From contig CAINGU010000042.1 of the NCBI GenBank assembly GCA_903848645.1, positions 1-64,000 of the forward strand: 64,000 nucleotides of DNA, given 5' to 3'. Source of the stretch: an uncultured cyanobacterium. Its GTDB lineage: Bacteria; Cyanobacteriota; Cyanobacteriia; Cyanobacteriales; Nostocaceae. The notes under the pieces are model-generated. The model was not told where the DNA came from. It was given only the letters and a program-made list of their open reading frames with translations, and did no database searches. Made by a program: the position numbers and the translations under genes. Below, piece after piece: positions 52,286 through 60,936 of the stretch (position 1 is the first letter of the stretch; every line of letters starts with the position of its first letter).

Positions 52286-52294
52286 AAATTTTTA

Positions 52295-52699
52295 ATGGAG
52301 TTAAACTCAATGAGTACATTATTTAACTTACTCGAAAAAATTAAAACCAAACCAGGCTTATATTTGGGAACAGCATCTATCAGTAATTTACGGATGTTTA
52401 TCTTGGGATATCGCTTTTCTCGCTCTGAATTAGGTATTACTAATACTGAAACTGAAAATGATTTTCATAAAAACTTTCAACCTTGGCTACAAAACCGCTT
52501 ATCTATCCATACCGTTAACGCTTGGGATAAAATTATTTTACTCACCTGTATTGATGAAAAAGCTGCATTTGATTACTTTTTTCAATTACTAGATGAATTT
52601 ATCCAAAGAGACAAAAGCCAAGATATTGAACCAATTCTAGCTGAACCAGCCTCTACAAATTCTCAAAAAGCAGCAGCAAAGAATAACACTAAATCTTAG
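52295..52699 (+). CDS. hypothetical protein of a common cyanobacterial family
   Basis: 134 residues (start at 52295 or at the ATG five codons later). The pattern STLFNLLEKIKTKPGLYLGTASISNLRMFILGYRFSRSEL...NFQPWLQNRL...NAWDKIILL is a recurrent small-protein family in cyanobacteria with no known function. The C-terminal ~25 residues are Ala/Ser/Lys-rich and possibly disordered. Confidence 0.6.
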   Translation: MELNSMSTLFNLLEKIKTKPGLYLGTASISNLRMFILGYRFSRSELGITNTETENDFHKNFQPWLQNRLSIHTVNAWDKIILLTCIDEKAAFDYFFQLLDEFIQRDKSQDIEPILAEPASTNSQKAAAKNNTKS

Positions 52700-52822
52700 T
52701 GTGCTTGGTTGTTTCTGTCGCAGTTAATAATAGTTAAGGAAGCACAAGAAAATTTGCCCCGAAGATGGTGTTAGACTGAGACAGAGTGCAAAAAACTAGA
52801 ATCTGTATATTTCGTTGAACTT

Positions 52823-53044
52823 ATGCTGACAACCACTCAGTTTGCTCCCATACTTAGGCAATTATCTCACTCCGATAAGCTCTTATTACTTAATTTCCTT
52901 GTAGCTGAGTTGCTCAGGGAGTCTGGTATTGTACCGATGTCTATTCAAGATGATGTCCATAGACAAGGTTTACATGACTCTTTTGAGGCTGCTGCCATTT
53001 TAGCTCAAGCATTAAAAGAGACACAAGAATTGACTCATGGTTAA
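52823..53044 (+). CDS. small antitoxin-like protein
   Basis: 73 residues: helical, FAPILRQLSHSDKLLLLNFLVAELLRESG, like short addiction-module antitoxins. It overlaps the retropepsin-like gene by 8 bp; such a pair recurs in cyanobacteria, where the small protein may control the protease. Confidence 0.5.
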   Translation: MLTTTQFAPILRQLSHSDKLLLLNFLVAELLRESGIVPMSIQDDVHRQGLHDSFEAAAILAQALKETQELTHG

Positions 53045-53450
53045 TAAAGTAAGATTTGCCTTCACTGAGGTAGATCCCAGTCTTGGAGCATTGAGTACAC
53101 TTCCTTATTTACCACTGACATTAACGTATCAAAATCAATCTTTGAATGTTTCGGGTCTGTTGGATACTGGTTCTAGTGTTAATGTCTTGCCTTATGAAAT
53201 GGGATTAGCATTAGGCGCAGTCTGGGAAAATCAAAGGTTGTCTTTGCCATTAGGCGGTAATTTAGCTAGATTTGAAGCCCGTGCATTAGTTGTGAAAGCC
53301 ACTGTTGAACAATTCCCTGCTGTGGATTTGGCTTTTGCTTGGACACAAGATAAGTATGCACCGTTAATACTAGGACACATGAACTTTTTTCTTGCGTTTG
53401 ATGTGTGTTTTTACCGATCTGACTTGGTATTCGAGATTAGTCAAAGGTAG
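53037..53450 (+). CDS. retropepsin-like aspartic protease
   Basis: 137 residues with the flap-type active site SGLLDTGSSVNVLPYEMG (DTG), and a typical second hydrophobic strand (LILGHMNFFLAFDV). Single-domain retropepsin-like proteases probably act as dimers. Coupled with the small upstream gene; targets unknown. Confidence 0.75.
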   Translation: MVNKVRFAFTEVDPSLGALSTLPYLPLTLTYQNQSLNVSGLLDTGSSVNVLPYEMGLALGAVWENQRLSLPLGGNLARFEARALVVKATVEQFPAVDLAFAWTQDKYAPLILGHMNFFLAFDVCFYRSDLVFEISQR

Positions 53451-53590
53451 TTTTATTAAGAATTGTTTCAACATCTTTCTCAGGATCATCACAATCTTGA
53501 ATTAACTTGAGAACTACTTTAGCACAAGCGATTCCACTGCTTGATTCTGAAGGATGGCGATCAGTCGGATCAGGGAATGGTGAACTGCTT
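53437..53590 (-). pseudogene. gene fragment, antisense
   Basis: The complement reads as a coding-like frame of about 48 codons (FPDPTDRHPSESSSGIA...VVLKLIQDCDDPEKDVETIL...-stop) with no start. Its 5' side abuts the palindromic CTTGCAGCAGCGCTTCGC repeat. It looks like the 3' end of a gene cut by that repeat. Confidence 0.3.
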
Positions 53591-53659
53591 GCAGCAGCGC
53601 TTCGCTATCGCACTATAATATTGTCAAGACATTATTCTCACAGAATCCTGGGTATAATC

Positions 53660-55528
53660 ATGTACAGTCATCGGATAAGCAGGAAAAGTAGCTCAAATAA
53701 TACATCAGCACCACAGATTAACCCCTTCGCACCCAGAGGTTTTGGCAAAGACACTCCACAACAGTCTCAACCTGTCCAAACACAGGAAGAATTAGATGCG
53801 GCTTATGACGAAGCAAAAAAGGGTGGTGGGAATTTGGCTATGGCTAATATTCCTGCATATCCACCGGGACAAGAACAGGGTCCTCCATATAATACACTAC
53901 CAAGTATACAAGCAAGATATCATCAACGCCAAAACAGCTTGATGACATCTCCAGAAAACCCCATCCAACGCCAAAGTGAGGAAGAAGAGTCACAACCAGA
54001 AGAAGAGATTCAAACGAAGTTAACAGTAGGAGCAGTAGGAGATCCCTACGAACAAGAAGCTGACAGGGTAGCGGCACAAGTAATGTCAATGCCAGATAAT
54101 GCTCCTCAAGTACAACGCTTAGAAGAAGATGAAAACCCAGTTCAGATGTCGTCTTTAGTGCAGTCAATTACGCCTGTCGTACAACGGGCATTTCAAGGCG
54201 GAGAAAATCAAACTTCTGGGGATTTAGAGAGTCGTTTACATGGTTCTAAAGGTGGAGGTTCTCCCTTAGCGCCTGAAGTGCAAGCCTTTATGCAACCGCG
54301 TTTTGGTAGTAAGTTTAATAACGTGCGGGTACATACTGGTGGTGAAGCGGTACAGATGAGTAAAGAGTTGGGCGCACAGGCGTTTACTCATGGCAGTGAT
54401 GTTTATTTTGGGGAAGGGAAGTCGCCAGGGAATAATGAGTTGACGGCGCATGAGTTGACTCATGTGGTGCAGCAGACTGGTGGGGTTCAAGCAAAATTGG
54501 CCACACCACAGCCAACAAGGCCAACATATCCTTCAAATCACAGTTCTACAACTTTTCGTTCAAGCCAGAGAATAGGCTCATCTACAAGATTAGCTTTACG
54601 ACCGACTAAATTACCACCAGTTCCTAACGCTATTCTCAAACAAACATTGCAGAGAAAAGTTGGACAAAAATTGCTTTGGCGAAAATTTTGGCAGGTGGTT
54701 GAGAAAAAGTTCGGAGTAAAAATAGCGGCTGCTGTAACTGCTGCAATAGCAGATGGTCCATTACCGATTGGTGACCTAATATCCATAGGTTTAACTATTT
54801 GGATGATTTGGGATTTGATCCAACTTTGGGATATGCTTTGGGAGGAAACTATTAAAGAACTAGAACAAGAACAAGCAAATCCGCAAGCTATTCCACACAC
54901 TGATACTGAAGCAATTCCCAGAGAAGATACTAGAAAGCAAAAACAAGATATCAACTTCTATCATGGAACAGATGAAGGTACTGCTGAAAAATTTCAGGGA
55001 GGTATGGCTGTAAGAGTAATTGGTGGTGGAGAATTTGGCCAGGGATTCTACACATTTATTGAGCAGATGCCAGCTGAAATTGTGGCAGAACAATATACCC
55101 GTAATCGCAGACCACCTCTTCCCAGATGGGGTGTGGTTAATTTTATGATACCAGTTGATATATTTATTCAATACTTTGGTGTGAGTGCAATTGCTGATGT
55201 AATACAAGGAAAACTTGGCAATATCTTATATTTTCCAGATCAACAAACACCAGTAGAAGTTACTTGTCCCTATGATCATCCTTCTACACCAGGATTGAAG
55301 CTATCATTGACCTGGAAAGAGTTTCTTGAGGAAACCCGTACATACAGAAAATCTCATAAACGGGAAATAAGTTGGCCTTATGATCTGATTGTTGGACCTC
55401 TCAAAGGAAAAATCCAAGGTTATAAACATGGTGTCAATCAATTTATGTTTAATGAATTAGGTGTTAATATGCTTAACAATAAAAAAGTTAAACGAAATGT
55501 AGTTGCACAAGGAGATACTGGTATATGA
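53660..55528 (+). CDS. eCIS-core (DUF4157) protein with ART-like toxin tail
   Basis: 622 residues from the ATG at 53660; an earlier start would read through a palindromic repeat. The opening (NPFAPRGFGKD) is usual in DUF4157 proteins. The DUF4157 core lies near residues 195-275, with HELTH (HExxH) near 264. A hydrophobic stretch near 353-395 precedes a C-terminal domain from about 433 (INFYHGTDEGTAEKFQGG...GEFGQGFYTF), like DUF3990/ADP-ribosyltransferase-type toxins. DUF4157 proteins are associated with extracellular contractile injection systems or act as polymorphic toxins. The next gene overlaps by 4 bp. Confidence 0.82.
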   Translation: MYSHRISRKSSSNNTSAPQINPFAPRGFGKDTPQQSQPVQTQEELDAAYDEAKKGGGNLAMANIPAYPPGQEQGPPYNTLPSIQARYHQRQNSLMTSPENPIQRQSEEEESQPEEEIQTKLTVGAVGDPYEQEADRVAAQVMSMPDNAPQVQRLEEDENPVQMSSLVQSITPVVQRAFQGGENQTSGDLESRLHGSKGGGSPLAPEVQAFMQPRFGSKFNNVRVHTGGEAVQMSKELGAQAFTHGSDVYFGEGKSPGNNELTAHELTHVVQQTGGVQAKLATPQPTRPTYPSNHSSTTFRSSQRIGSSTRLALRPTKLPPVPNAILKQTLQRKVGQKLLWRKFWQVVEKKFGVKIAAAVTAAIADGPLPIGDLISIGLTIWMIWDLIQLWDMLWEETIKELEQEQANPQAIPHTDTEAIPREDTRKQKQDINFYHGTDEGTAEKFQGGMAVRVIGGGEFGQGFYTFIEQMPAEIVAEQYTRNRRPPLPRWGVVNFMIPVDIFIQYFGVSAIADVIQGKLGNILYFPDQQTPVEVTCPYDHPSTPGLKLSLTWKEFLEETRTYRKSHKREISWPYDLIVGPLKGKIQGYKHGVNQFMFNELGVNMLNNKKVKRNVVAQGDTGI

Positions 55529-57336
55529 TGATTGAACCATTAGTTGCTTTACAAATCATCCACCAGTTAGTAAAAAGGCAAGAAGAAGGTAAAGAGTCAA
55601 TTCTGCTGCGAGAAATAAAAGAACTATATTATCAACCAGATTTCTTTGAATCTGCTGATTATTTGTTGATTCATGGATGTGAACAAGAGCAACAAATAGC
55701 TCTGGCTGCTCTGATTGGTATATATAACAATAATGTTTGTTCAATTGCTCAATTAGCTCTAAATAGTAGTTTTCCCAATATCAGAGTAACAGCAGCTTTC
55801 CTGCTTTGCCATCCCCAAGCTACTGAAGCCTGGAATAGTCTGGTTAAAGCTCTGTCTGACTCAGATAGTAGAGTTAGAAGCAACGCCGCAAGAGCATTAG
55901 CAACAATTAATTCATTAGCAGCCTCTGATTTACTCAAATCTTTGTTTGCCTCTGTCAATGAAAGTGACCGTCTCACTGTGCTGGATATTTTTCAAAAATT
56001 TGACTGTCCAGCTTTAACTTCTGTGGTCATAGATGCACTACAAGATATATCTTCAGAGGTAAGGACTACTGCTGCTACAGCACTTTTTAAATTAGGTAAA
56101 AACGCTATTGAACTATTGGAAACTGCTCTTGATGACCCAGATGAGCAAGTAAGATGTGAAGTTGTGAACACATTATACAAACTAGCTAATAATGTTCCAC
56201 TTAGTATCTTTATCAAGGCTTGTGACGATTTATCTGCTGATGTTCGTTTCTTTGCTTTGTGTGGTATTTCTAAAAAGGGTAACTCCGATGCTTGTCCAAC
56301 TGTTTTGCATCTGATAAATGATCCAAAATCAAGAAAATTAGCAATTGATACTTTAGGAGAACTGGGTTGTAGACAAGCTCTCAATCAATTAATTGAAGAA
56401 GTAGAGAAACCAATAGATGATAGTGAGTTAGCTATTATTTTAAAAACCTTGGGAAAAATCGGTAGTGATGAAATAAGTCCTATATTACATTCGGCTTTAT
56501 TACAACCTGAACCTATGGTAAGAGTAGCAGCAGTAACTGCCTATTTAGCAGTAAATCCCCAAAAAGCAGTTCCTGTGTTACTAAATGTTCTTAACAACGA
56601 TTCTTCTAAGATGGTACGTTCAGCAGCAGTAAAAGTGTTGGGGAAAATAGGTGGTGAACAAGTTTGTGCTAGATTGATTAACATTCTGAGGGACGATAGA
56701 GATGCTGAAGTTCGGCGAACAGCAGCAGTAGCAATCACTAATTGCTGTGATTCTCACAATATGGAAGTTTTGTTAGCAGGCTTAACTGACTCTGATTTTG
56801 AGGTTCGGTTACAGACAGTTGCTAGTTTGGGGAAAATCAAGTTAAAGGAGGCTATTCCAGCACTATTGAAATTAGAAAGTCAAGAGAGGAATCACAAAAT
56901 TTCTGCACAAATTGCGGATACCCTCGTGAGAATAGACCATAGTAAATTTGCCCACAAAATTATTTCTGGATGTGCAAGAAAGTTATTTGACCCTGCTTCT
57001 ATTGGTACTGTTTATACAACTTGGTTAGTAGATCCATCATATTATCCTGTGTCTGAAAGAATTATTTTTTATAATAATGGTTATGCTGAAAGTGTAGATT
57101 TTGATGAAGAAATCAAAGTATATAAATATACCGCTAAAGATGAGCAATTAACTTTGGTTTCTACTGGAGATAGTAAAGAGTTATTAATTCAATTTACTGT
57201 AGAAACTGCAATGTGGGAAGACCCAAGAACGGGACTACTGTCTTGTTATAAACTAACATTGAATCATGACCTTTTTTATAACTATGTTGTATCTTCAGAA
57301 TCTACTTTTTTTTCTACTTTTGAATCTGCTAAGTAG
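55525..57336 (+). CDS. HEAT-repeat protein, partner or immunity candidate
   Basis: 603 residues. About ten HEAT repeats can be read (DSDSRVRSNAARALATI; SSEVRTTAATALFKLG; DEQVRCEVVNTLYKLA; DSSKMVRSAAVKVLGKIGG; DAEVRRTAAVAI; DFEVRLQTVASLGKI), followed by a C-terminal ~110-residue beta-rich part (VDPSYYPVSERIIFYNNGYAESVDFDEE). It overlaps the toxin-like gene by 4 bp (ATGA), so it is translationally coupled, as expected for an immunity or assembly factor. Confidence 0.75.
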   Translation: MMIEPLVALQIIHQLVKRQEEGKESILLREIKELYYQPDFFESADYLLIHGCEQEQQIALAALIGIYNNNVCSIAQLALNSSFPNIRVTAAFLLCHPQATEAWNSLVKALSDSDSRVRSNAARALATINSLAASDLLKSLFASVNESDRLTVLDIFQKFDCPALTSVVIDALQDISSEVRTTAATALFKLGKNAIELLETALDDPDEQVRCEVVNTLYKLANNVPLSIFIKACDDLSADVRFFALCGISKKGNSDACPTVLHLINDPKSRKLAIDTLGELGCRQALNQLIEEVEKPIDDSELAIILKTLGKIGSDEISPILHSALLQPEPMVRVAAVTAYLAVNPQKAVPVLLNVLNNDSSKMVRSAAVKVLGKIGGEQVCARLINILRDDRDAEVRRTAAVAITNCCDSHNMEVLLAGLTDSDFEVRLQTVASLGKIKLKEAIPALLKLESQERNHKISAQIADTLVRIDHSKFAHKIISGCARKLFDPASIGTVYTTWLVDPSYYPVSERIIFYNNGYAESVDFDEEIKVYKYTAKDEQLTLVSTGDSKELLIQFTVETAMWEDPRTGLLSCYKLTLNHDLFYNYVVSSESTFFSTFESAK

Positions 57337-57357
57337 TTAGACAAAATTAATTACATC

Positions 57358-57396
57358 GTGCGATAGCGAAGCGCTGCTGCAAGCAGTTCGCTGATC
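57358..57396. repeat. palindromic element repeat
   Basis: GTGCGATAGCGAAGCGCTGC...GCAGTTCGCTGATC; complement copies at 53582-53613 and 60819-60857. A related form (CAAGCGCTGACTTGTCAG) occurs at 51131, 58107 and 60258. Confidence 0.8.
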
Positions 57397-57544
57397 TTAT
57401 AGGTACGTTAATTAAATGTAACCCACCAAATTGATTATTATTCACCGTCATTGTCTTAACATTTAAGGATGGGATCTTAATGCGATCAACAAAAATGGAC
57501 TTCTTAAACCTCAATTACATTCCGATCAAAACGAAAAAAAACCT

Positions 57545-57769
57545 ATGAATAATTGTATCACTATTGATCCAGATATTTGTAATGGACGACCCATAATTAC
57601 AGGTACTCGAATTCCCGTACAAACCATTATGGAGTTTTTGGGAGCAGGTGACTCAATTGAGGAAGTCCTTGAAGAATATCCTTCTCTAACACGAGAAAAT
57701 ATTTATGCTTGTATTCAATTTGCAGCCAAATTGATGGCTAATCATTATGAAATCAGAAAAGTGGCATGA
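57545..57769 (+). CDS. DUF433 antitoxin
   Basis: 74 residues with the DUF433 pattern ITIDPDICNGRPIITGTRIPVQTIMEFLGAGDSIEEVLEEYPSLTRENI. DUF433 proteins are antitoxins of DUF5615 PIN-like toxins. Its TGA overlaps the ATG of a broken DUF5615 gene. Confidence 0.85.
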   Translation: MNNCITIDPDICNGRPIITGTRIPVQTIMEFLGAGDSIEEVLEEYPSLTRENIYACIQFAAKLMANHYEIRKVA

Positions 57770-58108
57770 ATGGATTTTTGTTTGATGAAAACTTACCTTC
57801 TAAAATTCAATTTACGCCATCGCTACCAATTATTCATGCTTCGGCGTTAGGGGAAAAGTTCAAGTGATACGGAAATTTGGCAATATGCAAAAGATAAAAA
57901 CCTAGTAATTGTCACCAAAGATGCTGATTTTTCAGATCGACTGATGCTTGATACCTCACCCCCCAAAGTAATCCATCTTCGCTTTGGGAATATGCAAAAA
58001 CGTGAATTTCACGAGTTTTTAGCCCGTATTTGGCCACAAATTGAAGCCTTAATTATTAACCACAAATTAATTAACGTTTATCGAGAGCAAATGGAAACAT
58101 TTAAATAG
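57766..58108 (+). pseudogene. frameshifted DUF5615 PIN-like toxin
   Basis: Starts MNGFLFDENLPSKI (Asp/Glu of DUF5615) and goes out of frame near 57855 in GGGGAAAAGTTC; the second frame continues SSDTEIWQYAKDKNLVIVTKDADFSDR to a TAG at 58108. One base change (insertion of about 1 bp) explains it. Thus the toxin is broken while the DUF433 antitoxin is intact. Confidence 0.8.
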
Positions 58109-58238
58109 TGCGATCGCGCAAGCGCTGACTTGTCAGTTCGCCGATCTTGTAGGTTGGGTTGAGGACACGAAACCCAACATTAATCTCTTTTTTCCCTGAA
58201 TTTGTTGGGTTGCACTTCGTTTAACCCAATCTACGTTT
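58107..58238. repeat. composite palindromic repeat, copy 1
   Basis: GTGCGATCGCGCAAGCGCTG...CAGTTCGCCGATC, then TAGGTTGGGTTGAGGACACG, AAACCCAACA, and TTGTTGGGTTGCACTTCG. Nearly the same ~130 bp lies at 60258-60390. It includes the TTGGGTT hairpin also at 7438 and 45155. Confidence 0.85.
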
Positions 58239-58296
58239 AGTGCGATCGCATTATGTTATCAGATTTTAGTGTGATAGCGTTCGCGAAGCGTGTGCC

Positions 58297-59617
58297 TTGC
58301 ATTCAGCGCTCCGCAGGAATCGCAGGTTTCAGGCACCGAGAAGCGCATTCAAGGCTAAATTAACTATTGGACAGCCGGGGGACAAATACGAGCAAGAAGC
58401 AGATCAGGTGGCATCCCAGGTGGTACAACAAATAAATACCCCCTCTACCGTCCAATCACCTCAAGGACAGGTAATGCAATCGCTCGAAAATCCCATCCAA
58501 CGCAAGTGTGACACTTGTGAAAGTGAGGAAAAAGAGTCACAACCAGAACAAGAGATTCAAACAAAGTTAACAGTAGGAGCAGTAGGAGATCCCTACGAGC
58601 AAGAAGCACAACAGGGTGGCGGCACAAGTAATGTCAATGCCAGATCCTGCTCCTCAAGTACAACGCTTAGAAGAAGATGAAAACCCGGTTCAGATGTCGT
58701 CTTTAGCGCAGTCAATTACCCCTGTAGTCCAACGAGCATTTCAAGGGGGAGAAAATCAAACTTCTGGGGATTTAGAGAGTCGTTTACATGGTTCTAAAGG
58801 TGGGGGTTCTCCCTTAGCGCCTGAAGTACAAGCCTTTATGGAACCGCGTTTTGGTAGTAAGTTTAATAACGTGCGGGTACATACCGGTGGTGAAGCGGTA
58901 CAGATGAGTAAGGAGTTGGGCGCACAGGCGTTTACTCATGGTAGTGATGTTTATTTTGGGGAAGGGAAAGCGCCGGGGAATAATGAGTTAACGGCGCATG
59001 AGTTGACTCATGTGGTGCAGCAGACTGGAACAAATTCTGTACAAAGAAGTATAAATATCCAACGAAAATGTTCTGCCTGTGAAGCTGAGGAAGCAGAGGT
59101 AGAAAATGCAACTTTATCAAAGAACTTGTTGAAACCTACTGAGAAGTTACTTCAACGCCAAACAACTTCTAATGCTGGATCTGGATTACAACCACCAGGA
59201 GGCTGTACACGTAGGGAACATGAACAACTTCAACAGGAAGTAGATAATTGGTGTAAGGGGTCTCGCAGATGTACTAGATCACAGACACCTGAGCAAATAC
59301 AACAGAACATTCAAAATAATATTAATTGTATAGCTGCTCGCAATTTGATTAATCAGAAGTGCTTCCGTGGCGGTGATCCCAATCATAGAGGAGAACTTCA
59401 GAGTGCCATCAATAGCCTTGTAAATTGTCAAGATATTCAGCAGCGTCAGCAAGCTGGACAGACCCAACAACAACCTCTACCAAGTGTTTCTCCTAGCCTT
59501 AAGGAGAGACTGTCACAAATTACAGGGCTGACAGGAGCTGCACTGACAGTCTACATTATTATTTCTGTGGGCAGCCGCTTCTTATTCCCACCCCGTAATT
59601 TAGTTCCAGTACCTTAA
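58297..59617 (+). pseudogene. second eCIS-core (DUF4157) toxin gene, 5' truncated and frameshifted
   Basis: Frame one (58297-58680) begins in repeat-like sequence (CAGCGCTCCGCAGGAATCGC) then reads KAKLTIGQPGDKYEQEADQVAS and ENPIQRK. At about 58605-58620 there is one extra base versus the homologous gene (GCTGACAGGG there, GCACAACAGGG here), and frame two (58616-59617) continues through the DUF4157 core (HELTH kept) to the end. The tail (after HVVQQTG) is unrelated to the first gene: Cys-rich, with CTRREHEQLQQEVDNWC...NQKCFRGGDPNHRGEL, resembling the Ntox16-type toxin pattern, then a hydrophobic end. May be a pseudogene or a sequencing error. Confidence 0.7.
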
Positions 59618-59640
59618 CTACGAAGGATTCTAAAAAAATT

Positions 59641-60252
59641 ATGGTTAGCTTATCTACAGTTTTGGAAAAAATCACTTATGGTTTTCAGTCCATGACGTAT
59701 CCAGGTGATTTCAACATTGTTTATGATAACAGTGAAAATAATTTGGAATGTGTGGAAATTCAGCAAACTTTTGTGGGGAAGCATTGGACTGAGTTGACTT
59801 TGGAAACACTGCTGGAACAAAAATCTGCTCTTGGCTTTCTGACTCCAGAAGCATTCCAATTTTATCTCCCAGCTTATTTGTCAATTGTAATTCAGGAGTT
59901 TGATGAAGTTGACGTTTTACCAGACAACACTGTTTTTTATTTAACGCTTCCATTAGAAGTTGATCAGTTATATCAGTTAAACGCTATTCAGGATTTACCA
60001 AATGACCTCCAGTCTGCATTTGATCAATCAGCAAATGAAATTAAGCCCATGATTAATCAATTTCTCCTAGAAGAGCTATCTCGTTCTACTCAAAGGGTTC
60101 ACAATTTTATAGAGCGAGTTTCTGGATTTAACCAGCAACAAGGTCAGGCTATTCGGTATTATTTAGAATACCTGTCTGAAAACACAGATTATTTTATTCG
60201 TGATCAACCAAAAGTGGCTATTGATCGCTACTGGTTCATTTTTCCGCTTTAA
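59641..60252 (+). CDS. DUF6714-like protein, immunity candidate
   Basis: 203 residues: ITYGFQSMTYPGDFNIVYDNSENNLECVEIQQTFVGKHWTELTLETL...LGFLTPEAFQFYLPAYL is the DUF6714-like pattern. It begins 23 bp after the second toxin gene. DUF6714-like proteins occur beside polymorphic toxins, so an immunity role is a reasonable inference from position. Confidence 0.65.
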   Translation: MVSLSTVLEKITYGFQSMTYPGDFNIVYDNSENNLECVEIQQTFVGKHWTELTLETLLEQKSALGFLTPEAFQFYLPAYLSIVIQEFDEVDVLPDNTVFYLTLPLEVDQLYQLNAIQDLPNDLQSAFDQSANEIKPMINQFLLEELSRSTQRVHNFIERVSGFNQQQGQAIRYYLEYLSENTDYFIRDQPKVAIDRYWFIFPL

Positions 60253-60257
60253 TAAAT

Positions 60258-60390
60258 AGTGCAATAGCGCAAGCGCTGACTTGTCAGTTCGCCTATCTTG
60301 TAGGTTGGGTTGAGGACACGAAACCCAACATTAATATCTTTTTTGACCTTAATTTGTTGGGTTGCACTTCGTTTAACCCAACCTACATTT
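60258..60390. repeat. composite palindromic repeat, copy 2
   Basis: Nearly identical to 58107-58238, with TAGGTTGGGTTGAGGACACG, AAACCCAACA and TTGTTGGGTTGCACTTCG. Confidence 0.85.
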
Positions 60391-60471
60391 TATTCTTCGC
60401 CAATATTACCATCAAATATTAGTGCGATATATGTTTGATACGATAGCGGTAGTGCGATCGCACTAAAAACC

Positions 60472-60786
60472 TTAAACCAGAACTCCTGCGATTTCCCTAA
60501 TTCGATTTGCCCAGGTTTGAGACAAAGTTGAAATTTCCAAACGACTAGAATCACTTGCCCAAGTTGACCACCAATGAATATGCCATCGAGACAATTGACG
60601 TTGCATTTGAGCCAGTTCAAAGGCACTCTCCACATCTAAATCAATCGCTGTCAGTTCTAAAAATACTTTACTTTCTCTAATAATCTCAAGTACCGCTTCC
60701 CCATTAACCCCATCCAAACTGAGAGATGCCATTTGCAGAAAGTTCTGTGCTAATCTTTCCAGACGTACAGAAAGACAAATAATCAT
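60472..60786 (-). pseudogene. truncated second copy of the 51173-51520 gene
   Basis: Its frame lacks the first ~16 residues of the other copy and starts with a replaced MIIC. Only six of 99 shared residues differ. The DNA match runs from about 60464 to 60775, beyond which the sequences diverge. It may be expressed as a truncated protein or be a remnant. Confidence 0.65.
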
Positions 60787-60818
60787 AAATGTGGTGCGTT
60801 ACACTCCGTTAACTACAA

Positions 60819-60857
60819 GATCAGCGAACTGCTTGCAGCAGCGCTTCGCTATCGCAC
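60819..60857. repeat. palindromic element repeat
   Basis: GATCAGCGAACTGCTTGC...GCGCTTCGCTATCGCAC; reverse complement of 57358-57396. Lies in the gap before xisC. Confidence 0.8.
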
Positions 60858-60936
60858 TAATTAGGAGATTAGACAGAATTTTCAGGATCTTTTTACCATT
60901 AGGAATTACTCGGAAACAAAGCAGTCCCCTGGATTT

